This document shows, piece by piece, positions 18,117 through 26,443 of a stretch of 38,866 nucleotides of DNA (the first letter of the stretch is position 1; the number at the start of each line of letters is the position of its first letter). The notes under the pieces were generated by a model, which was not told the DNA's origin, searched no databases, and saw only the letters and a list, made by a program, of their open reading frames with translations. The stretch is from Spirochaetaceae bacterium (GTDB taxonomy: Bacteria > Spirochaetota > Spirochaetia > Treponematales > Breznakiellaceae): assembly GCA_031280035.1 (NCBI GenBank), contig JAITHJ010000040.1, forward strand, positions 1 through 38,866, in the 5' to 3' direction. The position numbers were made by a program, and so were the translations under genes.

Positions 18117-20018
18117 CTATTTTCTGCCCCACAGGGCGTTGTAATAATCAGAGCGCCGTCCGATTTCCTTGTTGAGGTACTCCGCGCCGTCCTTCTCAAG
18201 CAGGGTGCGCGTCTGTAACGATCTCCCCAGCGCAAGGCCGTCCCCCTCAAAAGAACCGCCTACAGCCTGAACAAGGAGGGGCAGCATATCGAAGTGAGAG
18301 AGCGCCCTGCCTTTCGCCTGTGCGGGATTGAGCGGCGAATTGATGAAGATGTTCAGCGGATAGCGGTGAGTCTGCGCGCTTTGCGCGTGAAAACCGGCGG
18401 GAAACATCCACGAATCCATGTACAGGTGGTCGCCCAAGATGACAACGGTGGTGTTTTCGTAAAAATCCTGCTTTTGTATCCATGAAACGAAGTCAAAGAG
18501 CATCGTATCGGCGTTGTAAATGACGTTTTTGAACGGCGTATCGAAGATCTGCGCGGCCTGTTTGTCAAGAAATTCCCCCGGCGGGTGCGTATCCACGGTC
18601 AACAGCGCGATAAAGAACGGATTTTCGTCCCCGCGCGCGATTTTCGGGATGATGCGCTTGGCAAAACGGTAGAGCTTGCGGTCCTCAACGCCCCAAAACG
18701 TACGGTATTCTTTGTCAATAAAGCCGTGTTCTTCAAAATAGAGGTAATCGAAGATTTGCGCGTCTTTGTGCGTCTTGAAATACTTGTCCCGCCCGCCGAA
18801 AGCCGCGTCCGACCCGCAGAAAAAGTAGTTCTTGTAACCGGCGGCGGCCAGAATGTCGCCGAGCCCCGAGCCGTTCTCAAGAAAGCGGTCGAACACCTTC
18901 CCGTAATCGTTGACTCCCCTGCCGCGGTTGATAAGAGAAACGGCCAGCGGCGTGCCGGAAAGGTAGGAGGTGATGCCCGCCACCGTCCAGCCTGCGCCGT
19001 TCAGCTGGGTAACGCCGCCTATCCCCTCGCCGGCGCTGAAATTGACGTTCCGGCGCGCGAGCTCCGTAACATGGGGGAGCAGATCCTCGTCAAACGCGCC
19101 GCCGTTTTCCTTGGTGAGGAAACCGGTCTCCAGCGATTCGACAAAAATCACGATAAGATTGCGCTTCTTTTCGGGAAACGCGATCGCGACATCCCGCGGC
19201 GGGATGTAGTTTTCCTCAAAAAAGGACGAGGACGGCTCGTTCAATGCGCGCGCGTAGTAAACGGCGGTCGCGATCACCACGCCGATGGCCGCCACGGACA
19301 CCGCTCCCGCGCAGACCGCGGCGATTTTCTTGAAAAGCTTGAACGGAAGGACGTACACGCGGCCGTTAACCGTTGCCTCATACGAAAAAAGGAACGCTGC
19401 GAAGAGCGCCGGCGCGCCCGAATTGACAAGCGGCGCGAGGATAAGACCGGTAACCATGCTCCAATTCGCCCCGCGGGTGGGAAACATCACGTGAAACAGC
19501 AGCTGCTCGATCGTAACGATCCCGTATTTTGCAAGAAACGAGAGAATTACGCAGACAAAGAACGTAAACAGCCACATTTTGAACAGCGCCGCCGCGGGAA
19601 TCGCGCCCGCGGCCTTGCGCGTTATAACGATCTTCTTCCTGAACGCCGTGTACGCGCACAGAAGGACGCCGTTGAGCGCCGTTGCCGTCGCCACGAACTT
19701 GAGGTTGAACGGCTCCCAGTTAAAAGGAGACGCCAAATACTCCAGCGCGTCGTACGTTGAACGGAGTTTGTACAGCTGGAACAGAAAAAGGTGCGCCAGC
19801 GCGAAAAAAACCGACAGGGAAACGTACCGTTTGACGAGCAGCAGCGCGCAGGATGCGGCCTTTTCGCGCGCCCGCCCGCGTTTTTCGCGCCCGGGGGCGC
19901 CCTCGCGCGCCTCGTGTAAGGCCGCGCGCGCGGACGTGAACAGCCAATACGCGAAATAGGGGGCGGTAACCAGAAAAAACGCGCTTATCAGCGCCCCGAA
20001 GGAGTACTTATCGTTCAT
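18117..20018 (-). CDS. LTA-synthase / OpgB-like phosphoglycerol transferase (sulfatase-fold) membrane protein
   Basis: N-terminal TMs then RNLIVIFVESLETGFL, TSYLSGTP, DTHPPG, VVILGDHLYMD alkaline phosphatase-superfamily motifs. Confidence 0.85.
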   Translation of the reverse strand: MNDKYSFGALISAFFLVTAPYFAYWLFTSARAALHEAREGAPGREKRGRAREKAASCALLLVKRYVSLSVFFALAHLFLFQLYKLRSTYDALEYLASPFNWEPFNLKFVATATALNGVLLCAYTAFRKKIVITRKAAGAIPAAALFKMWLFTFFVCVILSFLAKYGIVTIEQLLFHVMFPTRGANWSMVTGLILAPLVNSGAPALFAAFLFSYEATVNGRVYVLPFKLFKKIAAVCAGAVSVAAIGVVIATAVYYARALNEPSSSFFEENYIPPRDVAIAFPEKKRNLIVIFVESLETGFLTKENGGAFDEDLLPHVTELARRNVNFSAGEGIGGVTQLNGAGWTVAGITSYLSGTPLAVSLINRGRGVNDYGKVFDRFLENGSGLGDILAAAGYKNYFFCGSDAAFGGRDKYFKTHKDAQIFDYLYFEEHGFIDKEYRTFWGVEDRKLYRFAKRIIPKIARGDENPFFIALLTVDTHPPGEFLDKQAAQIFDTPFKNVIYNADTMLFDFVSWIQKQDFYENTTVVILGDHLYMDSWMFPAGFHAQSAQTHRYPLNIFINSPLNPAQAKGRALSHFDMLPLLVQAVGGSFEGDGLALGRSLQTRTLLEKDGAEYLNKEIGRRSDYYNALWGRK

Positions 20019-20049
20019 GATGAGCGCTCCTTAGCGCGGATTAACGCGC

Positions 20050-20061
20050 GGGGGGGGGGGG
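20050..20061. repeat. poly-G/C tract, 12 nt, 31-43 nt upstream of the phosphoglycerol transferase ATG
   Basis: gcgc-GGGGGGGGGGGG-cgaag on + strand (C on the strand of the downstream gene). Confidence 0.95.
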
Positions 20062-20106
20062 CGAAGAAAATCCGGCGCGTTGGAACGCCGGCGCGCCGGA
20101 TTCGCC

Positions 20107-20135
20107 GGCAAACCGCGCAGCGGGCGCGGTTTGCC
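20107..20135. other. perfect 12-bp inverted repeat with 5-nt loop upstream of the phosphoglycerol transferase
   Basis: GGCAAACCGCGC-agcgg-GCGCGGTTTGCC. Confidence 0.9.
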
Positions 20136-20293
20136 ACGCGCGGGATGCGCGCTTTCTTGCCGAAGAGGGCGCGCGCGGACCTAAGGGGGCGGCCTTTCGC
20201 GCGAAAAACGAGCGCGCGCCGCCTGAAATATGCGTGAACTTCATAGCGGAAGTATAATTCAGCCGGAGGTTTTATGCAAGCGTTCTCATACAC

Positions 20294-20377
20294 GGCGCGC
20301 GCGTGAACGGCGTGGAGGCGCGCGTGAGCGGCGTAAAAGCGCGCGTGAGCGGAAAACGGCGTTCACGCGCGCAAGAC
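20294..20377. repeat. 21-bp tandem repeat, about 3-4 units (gcgcgcgtgaacggcgtggag type)
   Basis: gcgcgcgtgaacggcgtggag / gcgcgcgtgagcggcgtaaaa / gcgcgcgtgagcggaaaacgg. Confidence 0.8.
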
Positions 20378-20476
20378 GGGAGCGAAAACGCGCCGTGGGA
20401 GAAGACGGACGCGGCTCTCATGTACACTCTTGAAAAATTTTATCGTAAACGGTATTGTGTACTTTACGAAACCATT

Positions 20477-21163
20477 ATGGAAAAACGGAGTCTTATAAAA
20501 ATTGTTTTATGCGCGCTCTTTTGCGCGCCGCTTTACTCACAGGAAATTGTTACCGCCGATAACTATATGGAACGCCTTTCATCGGTTTACAGCGGATTTA
20601 AGGATTACGAGGCCGTTATCGGAATACGATCGGGCAGCGGTGATATGCGCGGTACGGTAAGTTACCGCAGTCCGTATTTTCTCAGGATAGACTTTATCGA
20701 TCCTGCCGAACAGGTCATCGTTTTTAACGGCGAAATGCTTACCGTGTATATTCCGGCCTATAAAGCGATTCTTAACCAAAGCATATCCGGCGGCGGCAGG
20801 GTAAGCGGCGCGAATCTTGCGACGGGAAACGGCCTTGTCCTGCTGCGCCGTAATTTCGCCGCGTCCTTCGTTACGGGCCCCGCGCCGGTAAAGCTTGACG
20901 ACTCGTCCTCCGAAACGGTCGTAAAAATAAAACTTACGCGGCGGTACGGCTCCGAAGGGTTTAAGGAGATCGTTTTAAGCGTAAATCCGCAGACAATGCT
21001 GATAAGGCGTATGCAGGGAACAACAATAGCGGGCAGTCTTGTCCAGTTTGATTTTACCAATATAAAAACCAATGTCGGCATTCCTGAACTGCGCTTTGCC
21101 TACGATTCCCCGGCTTCCGCTAATATTTACAATAATTTTTTATTTAGGGATACCGAACAGTGA
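20477..21163 (+). CDS. LolA-like outer membrane lipoprotein carrier protein
   Basis: Signal peptide; GTVSYRSPYFLRIDFIDPAEQVIVFNGEMLTVYIPAYKAILNQ LolA-like; ATG 20477 preferred to the ORF start at 20303, which lies in repeat sequence. Confidence 0.75.
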   Translation: MEKRSLIKIVLCALFCAPLYSQEIVTADNYMERLSSVYSGFKDYEAVIGIRSGSGDMRGTVSYRSPYFLRIDFIDPAEQVIVFNGEMLTVYIPAYKAILNQSISGGGRVSGANLATGNGLVLLRRNFAASFVTGPAPVKLDDSSSETVVKIKLTRRYGSEGFKEIVLSVNPQTMLIRRMQGTTIAGSLVQFDFTNIKTNVGIPELRFAYDSPASANIYNNFLFRDTEQ

Positions 21164-22275
21164 AAAATATAGGCGCTAAATTACAGGCCGCCCGTGAGGA
21201 AAAGGGCTTATCAGTAGAAGACGTGGCGCGTGAAACAAATATCGCGCGTAAGTATATCGCCGCTCTTGAGGCCGAAAACTTTTCCGAATTTCCCGCCGAA
21301 GCGTACGTAATCGGCTTTTTGAAAAACTACGGCGGATATCTTGGTCTGGATACTCAGGAACTCTATGCTCAATACAAAATTTTGAAGATTCAAGAACAAC
21401 CCGTTCCTGTAGACGAACTTCTCTATAAATCTTCAAATTTGCCGCGCGTTATGCTCATTTCAGGCGTTGTTCTTTGCGGCGCGGCGTTTATACTGGGCAT
21501 TGCTTTTTTCATCATAAATATAACAAAGCGTCTGCAGTCTAACGCTTCCACCGTCAGGAAATCCATTGAATACAATTTCTCGGACGGTATTTTTGAACAG
21601 CGTCTGTATAAAGAGGATTCCATATCGATTCCCTCTGACGGCAGTGAATACAAAATTGAGCTTCAAAATATAGGTGACGCCGTAACGCTTTCTACGCCGC
21701 GCGGAAACATAATGCTGGAGCTCAATCAGGACGCCACTATCGATATAAACAATAACGGATTATCCGAACTGCTTGTTCAGGTTTTGGATTATGCGCCGAA
21801 CAATATCGGCGTAGGCGCATTGCTGCGCCTTGAGATAAACAACGTCCTGCCTGCAGTCGATCAGGCCGCGCCGGATCAGGCCGGTATCGCCGCTCCCGTA
21901 CAGAACGTTCCCGAGATTCGCCAGACAGCGGCAAGCTCGCAGGTTCTTTTAACCGGAGTGAATCCCTATCCGTTTACTTTGGAAGTGAGTTTTCAGGGAC
22001 ACTGTATGTTCCGCTGGGAAATACTGCGCGAAGCGGGACGGCAGAACCGTAAAGAGCAGTATTTTGTCAGAGGAGATGAAGTGAATATTCAGGCCCAAAA
22101 CGGAGTCCGCCTTTGGATGTCAAACGCCGGCGTAACAAAAATAAAAGCTGTGGGCGGAGGACTGAGCGTACCGCTTGACATTGGTCCGGCCGGAACGGTT
22201 GCCGTAGCGGATATTTTATGGCGGCGCGGCGAAGACGGACGTTACAATCTTATGCTGTCGCGCCTTGAAAATTGA
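21160..22275 (+). CDS. rodZ: RodZ-like HTH membrane protein with C-terminal DUF4115-like domain
   Basis: GAKLQAAREEKGLSVEDVARETNIARKYIAALEAENF HTH, single TM, C-terminal beta domain; GTG start overlapping the upstream stop. Confidence 0.72.
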   Translation: MKNIGAKLQAAREEKGLSVEDVARETNIARKYIAALEAENFSEFPAEAYVIGFLKNYGGYLGLDTQELYAQYKILKIQEQPVPVDELLYKSSNLPRVMLISGVVLCGAAFILGIAFFIINITKRLQSNASTVRKSIEYNFSDGIFEQRLYKEDSISIPSDGSEYKIELQNIGDAVTLSTPRGNIMLELNQDATIDINNNGLSELLVQVLDYAPNNIGVGALLRLEINNVLPAVDQAAPDQAGIAAPVQNVPEIRQTAASSQVLLTGVNPYPFTLEVSFQGHCMFRWEILREAGRQNRKEQYFVRGDEVNIQAQNGVRLWMSNAGVTKIKAVGGGLSVPLDIGPAGTVAVADILWRRGEDGRYNLMLSRLEN

Positions 22276-23555
22276 AAACATACTACGTTGAATCTTTAGG
22301 CTGCGCAAAAAATCAAGTCGATTCTGAACTTCTTATGGCGTCGCTCCAGGTACATGGTAAAAACGCCGGCAGCCCCGATTGCGCGGAAATTATCATCGTT
22401 CAGTCCTGCGGGTTTATTGAAAGCGCAAAACAGGAATCTATAAACGCCGTCCTCTCTTTTAGAAAAAAATTCCCTGAAAAAAAGATCGTGCTTTCAGGAT
22501 GTCTTGCCCGCCGTTATGAAAAAGAACTGCGCGAATCGTTGACTGAAGCCGATCTTATCTTCGGCTCAGACGATATTTCAGCTCTGGTAAAGCTCTGCGG
22601 CGGCACGTTGTCAGAAACCGAAACGCCGTCCGCCGCCGCCCGCCCGCTGCTCTCGCTGCCCGGTTCGGCGTATATTAAAATTGCCGAAGGCTGCGATAAC
22701 CGCTGTTCATTTTGCGCGATTCCGCTCATTCGCGGCGGCCTTAAAAGCAGAAGCATCGCGGAGATAAAGACCGAATTCACTGCGCTTGTGCGGCGCGGCA
22801 TAAAAGAGATAAATCTGATTGCTCAGGATACGGCTTCTTTTGGTTTTGATACGGAAAAAAAATCTTTGCTTGCCGATCTTTTAAAAACCCTGCTGGAAAC
22901 TGAAGGTGCGTTTTGGATACGCCTTCTTTACCTCCATCCGGATCATTTTCCGTCTGATATTCTTGACGTTATGAAACATGACCGGCGCGTTCTTCCGTAT
23001 TTTGACATTCCTTTTCAGCACGCCTCAAAACGGATCTTATCTCTGATGGGAAGGGTTGGAAGCGGCGAGAGGTATCTTGAGCTTATTGAAAGAATACGGG
23101 AGGAACTGCCGGACGCCGTTATTCGCTCGACTTTTCTTACAGGCTTTCCTTCGGAGAGCGCCGCCGATTTTGATGAGCTGTGCCGTTTTCAGCGGAACGC
23201 CCGTCTTGACTGGGCCGGCGTATTTACCTATTCGCGCGAAGACGGAACGCCGGCCTATGATATGGAAAAAACTCCGTCAAAAAGAAAGGCCGCGCTGCGC
23301 AAAACGGTCTTGGAGACTTCCCAGGTGCCGGTTACCAAGAACAATCTTGAGAAATGGACGGGCAGGCATTTGGAGACCCTTGTCGAGGAAAAAATCGACG
23401 GCGGCCTGTATTTGGGCAGAACCTATATCCACGCGCCTGAAGTTGACGGGGTTGTGTCGCTGGAAACGGATCGTGAATTGACGCCCGGCGGCTTTGTCAA
23501 CGCCGTTATAACAGGCCGCGCCGGATTTGATTTCAGAGCGAAGGCGCTGCCTTGA
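22272..23555 (+). CDS. rimO: ribosomal protein S12 methylthiotransferase (MiaB-family radical SAM)
   Basis: ESLGCAKNQVDSELL, GCDNRCSFCAIPLIRGGLKSRS, DIPFQHASKRIL, TRAM-like C terminus. Confidence 0.93.
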   Translation: MKTYYVESLGCAKNQVDSELLMASLQVHGKNAGSPDCAEIIIVQSCGFIESAKQESINAVLSFRKKFPEKKIVLSGCLARRYEKELRESLTEADLIFGSDDISALVKLCGGTLSETETPSAAARPLLSLPGSAYIKIAEGCDNRCSFCAIPLIRGGLKSRSIAEIKTEFTALVRRGIKEINLIAQDTASFGFDTEKKSLLADLLKTLLETEGAFWIRLLYLHPDHFPSDILDVMKHDRRVLPYFDIPFQHASKRILSLMGRVGSGERYLELIERIREELPDAVIRSTFLTGFPSESAADFDELCRFQRNARLDWAGVFTYSREDGTPAYDMEKTPSKRKAALRKTVLETSQVPVTKNNLEKWTGRHLETLVEEKIDGGLYLGRTYIHAPEVDGVVSLETDRELTPGGFVNAVITGRAGFDFRAKALP

Positions 23556-23579
23556 ACGGAGTTCGCGCGCCTTTTTTTT
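23541..23579 (+). terminator. probable intrinsic terminator overlapping the rimO 3' end
   Basis: AAGGCGC...GAACggaGTTC...GCGCCTT followed by a T-run (23572-23579). Confidence 0.5.
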
Positions 23580-23729
23580 GACGCGCCGCGCGCCCGCAGT
23601 CTGTTCCCGCACGCGCCGCTCGTCAGCCGCGCCGCCTCCGGTAACGCGGCGCGCGCGCGGGTATGCCGCGGATTTCCGGTCCGCCGCGTCCGTCCGCCGG
23701 CGGCGGCGTTAAGATTGCGCGAGATGCCG

Positions 23730-24197
23730 TTAAAAGAGCCGTTTGTCGAGAAGATCGAATTTGATGCCGAAGTAAACCGACGATTCGGATGTTACCTGAT
23801 AGAAAACGGATTTGACCATGGTGAATATTTTTATTTTTTCATCGATGCTGAATTCGACAGGGACGTTGAAGAAGAACGCGTTATCCAAAATATCGTACGT
23901 TACGTAAAAGGAGGCGTTGAAGTTTCCGTTGGTGAATTTGTAGAAGCCGAGATTGATGTTGAAGTGGTATTCTTCAAGGTTTGTTATGACGCTTGGTTTG
24001 ATCAGAATGAGGTCGAATAAGGCGAATCCCGCATCGGCCTGTACGGCTATATCCTTGTTAATCGCGTCCAAAGCGAATAATCCTGAGGCGATAAGCCGTA
24101 CCTTCGTGCTTTTTTCTTCCGGCTGCGCAATCTCCTCATCGGCGTAAAGCCCCGCCAATCCTCCAACCATTAAAACCGCCGCTAAAAATTGTTTCAT
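23730..24197 (-). CDS. secreted/outer-membrane hypothetical protein
   Basis: Signal peptide MKQFLAAVLMVGGLAGLYA, beta-rich 155 aa. Confidence 0.6.
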   Translation of the reverse strand: MKQFLAAVLMVGGLAGLYADEEIAQPEEKSTKVRLIASGLFALDAINKDIAVQADAGFALFDLILIKPSVITNLEEYHFNINLGFYKFTNGNFNASFYVTYDILDNAFFFNVPVEFSIDEKIKIFTMVKSVFYQVTSESSVYFGIKFDLLDKRLF

Positions 24198-24248
24198 ACT
24201 ATGCTACTCTCACTGAATTAAAATTATCGTACCGCCGCCGGCCGCGGC

Positions 24249-25829
24249 TTATACGCCGAGTATCTTGCAATACTCGTCCAATACGGAGTCTTCCGATTTT
24301 CCCGAAAGCGCTTTCTTTGTTAAAACCTTTCCGAGCTGTACGCCTTCCTGATCGAAGCTGTTGAGATTCCAGAGAAAGCCCTGAAACATCACTTTGTTTT
24401 CGTAGTGGGCGAGCAGCGCGCCGAGTGTTTTGGGCGTAAGCTGTTTTCCGTAAATCAGGCTGGAGGGCCTGCCGCCCGCGAAGTTCTTATTCAGTTCGGA
24501 ACTGGCTTTTCCTTTGGCGAAGGCGACTATCTGCGCGGCGAGATTGGCGTTGAGTTTTTTCTGGCTGGTCGATCCGTCCACTTCGATGTCGTCGCAGCGC
24601 TGGCATTCTTCAAAGCCGATGAACTGGAGCGGCACAACGCCGGTTCCCTGGTGGAGAAGCTGGTAGAAGGAGTGCTGGCCGTTGGTTCCCGGCTCGCCGA
24701 AGACGACAGGGCCGGTTTCGTATTTGACCGGTTTGCCGGCGCGGTTGACGCTTTTGCCGTTTGATTCCATGTCGAGCTGCTGCAGATGGGCGGGAAAGCG
24801 CAGGAGCGCCTGACTATACGGCAGCACGGCGGTACAGTTGTAGCCCATGAAGTTGCGTTCCCACACGCCGATGAGCGCGTCGAGCGCGGCGGCGTTGTTT
24901 TGGATGTTTGGTTCGAGCGCGCCGAGGTCCGCGTCGTGCGCGCCGCGCAGAATCTCGCGGAACGCGTCATGGCCGTAGGCGAACGCCATCATAATGCCGC
25001 CGACAACGGACGTTGCCGAGTAGCGGCCGCCTATGTAATCGTCAATATAGAACGAGCACAGGTAATCTTTGCTCTTTGCGAGCGGGCTGTTCTGGCTTGT
25101 TACCGCGATAAAGTGTTTGCTCGGATCCATTCCCATTCTGGTAAGTTTACGGCGTATCATCCTTTCGTTGACGAGGGTTTCCTGCGTGGTTCCGCTCTTT
25201 GAAACGAGGATGAAAACCGTTTCCTCGTAGTTGAGGGAGGAGAGAACTTTCACGCCGTCGTCGGGATCGACGTTGGAAATGAAATCGGCCTTCATTTTAT
25301 CGTGATGAAACCGGCTGGCCCAGCCTTCAAGGCCGAGGTAAAGGGCGCGCGGCCCCAAATCGGAGCCGCCGATGCCGACCTGAACGATACGGCGCAGCAA
25401 TTTTCCGGTTGAGCCGACTATCTGCCCCCGGTGGATAAGATCGATAATCTCGTATGACCGGTCGAATTCGTTTCTATAAAAAAGTCCGAGGTCTTTGCGC
25501 CGTTCGGCAACCTTGCCGACAAGATCGCCGCGGGTCAGATGGTGCAGTACTTTGCGCCGCTCGCCGGTGTTATAGACCGCGCCGCCGGCCAAAGCCTTGT
25601 ACTTTTCGATGATGTTCTGTTCATCGGCAAGCTCCTGAAGCGCCGCGAGAACTTCGGGGTGTATCCGCTTCGCCGCCCAGTTGTAATGCAGATGCTCGGT
25701 GATAGGCACGTTGCAGCCCCTGACCGTAACGGCGTCCAGCGCGCCCGCGTAATCAAATTTCTCGAATTTCTTCGCGAGTTTTTTGAGCCTCTTATAAGCC
25801 GCCGTTTTATCAAGATTCATAAATTTCAT
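24249..25829 (-). CDS. pgi: glucose-6-phosphate isomerase
   Basis: QVGIGGSDLGPRALYLGL, FILVSKSGTTQETL, GGRYSATSVVG; ATG 25829 follows GGAGGATTAGT. Confidence 0.95.
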   Translation of the reverse strand: MKFMNLDKTAAYKRLKKLAKKFEKFDYAGALDAVTVRGCNVPITEHLHYNWAAKRIHPEVLAALQELADEQNIIEKYKALAGGAVYNTGERRKVLHHLTRGDLVGKVAERRKDLGLFYRNEFDRSYEIIDLIHRGQIVGSTGKLLRRIVQVGIGGSDLGPRALYLGLEGWASRFHHDKMKADFISNVDPDDGVKVLSSLNYEETVFILVSKSGTTQETLVNERMIRRKLTRMGMDPSKHFIAVTSQNSPLAKSKDYLCSFYIDDYIGGRYSATSVVGGIMMAFAYGHDAFREILRGAHDADLGALEPNIQNNAAALDALIGVWERNFMGYNCTAVLPYSQALLRFPAHLQQLDMESNGKSVNRAGKPVKYETGPVVFGEPGTNGQHSFYQLLHQGTGVVPLQFIGFEECQRCDDIEVDGSTSQKKLNANLAAQIVAFAKGKASSELNKNFAGGRPSSLIYGKQLTPKTLGALLAHYENKVMFQGFLWNLNSFDQEGVQLGKVLTKKALSGKSEDSVLDEYCKILGV

Positions 25830-25989
25830 ACTAATCCTCCGTAATGCTTTGCAGCGAGTATACACGCTCGTGTCAAATATATCAAGAGCGGCGCGCGCGA
25901 GCCGCCTGAGCGCGTACCGCAATGAAAAAAGCGCGCGGGAAAGGGGAGGGCGGACAAGCCGGAAGAGCGCGCCTTAAAGCGCGGGGAAC

Positions 25990-26400
25990 GCGAGCGCCTT
26001 TAAGTAGGAAAGGCGTACGTACCGGTGTGAACGGCGTGCGTACCGGAGCGCCGCGCGGCTCTTGACGCGCGCGTTCAGGCCGTGATAAACTCCAAGGAGA
26101 GCGCGTGCGTGAACGAGGTTGATACAAACGCCGTCAGCGTTGGCGCAAACCACGCCGGAGTTTACGCCAACGGCAGTCCAGCCGCGTAAACCTTGAACGC
26201 GGCGGCGTGAACGGAGTATGCGGCGGCGTAAAGATAAACCGCCGCGGTATAAGGATAAACCGCGGCGGCGTAAAGGGAGAGCGCGGCTGTGTGAACGGAG
26301 GGCGCTTCGGCGTAAGGGGAGGGCGCGGCGGCGTAAACGAAGTATGCGTAGGCGTAAACGGAGAGCGCGTTTGTATAAACGGCGTCATAACGTACGCATA
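25990..26400. repeat. diverged intergenic 21-bp-period repeat region; best register 26121-26393 (about 13 units)
   Basis: gcggcgtgaacggagtatgcg / gcggcgtaaagataaaccgcc / gcggtataaggataaaccgcg / gcggcgtaaagggagagcgcg / ... / gcggcgtaaacgaagtatgcg / taggcgtaaacggagagcgcg. Confidence 0.75.
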
Positions 26401-26411
26401 AAATAAAAAGA

Positions 26412-26431
26412 CCGGCGTTTTGCCGCGCCGG
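26412..26431 (+). promoter_or_regulatory. small hairpin just upstream of the RBS of the 26444 gene
   Basis: CCGGCG-ttttgccg-CGCCGG followed by aaAGGAG. Confidence 0.35.
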
Positions 26432-26443
26432 AAAGGAGTTATT

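Noticed and set aside
26207-26406. Small plus-strand ORFs with GVNGERV-type heptads
   Set aside because: Several overlapping frames are open in the same degenerate 21-bp array; no RBS or conserved terminus, so not called as CDS.
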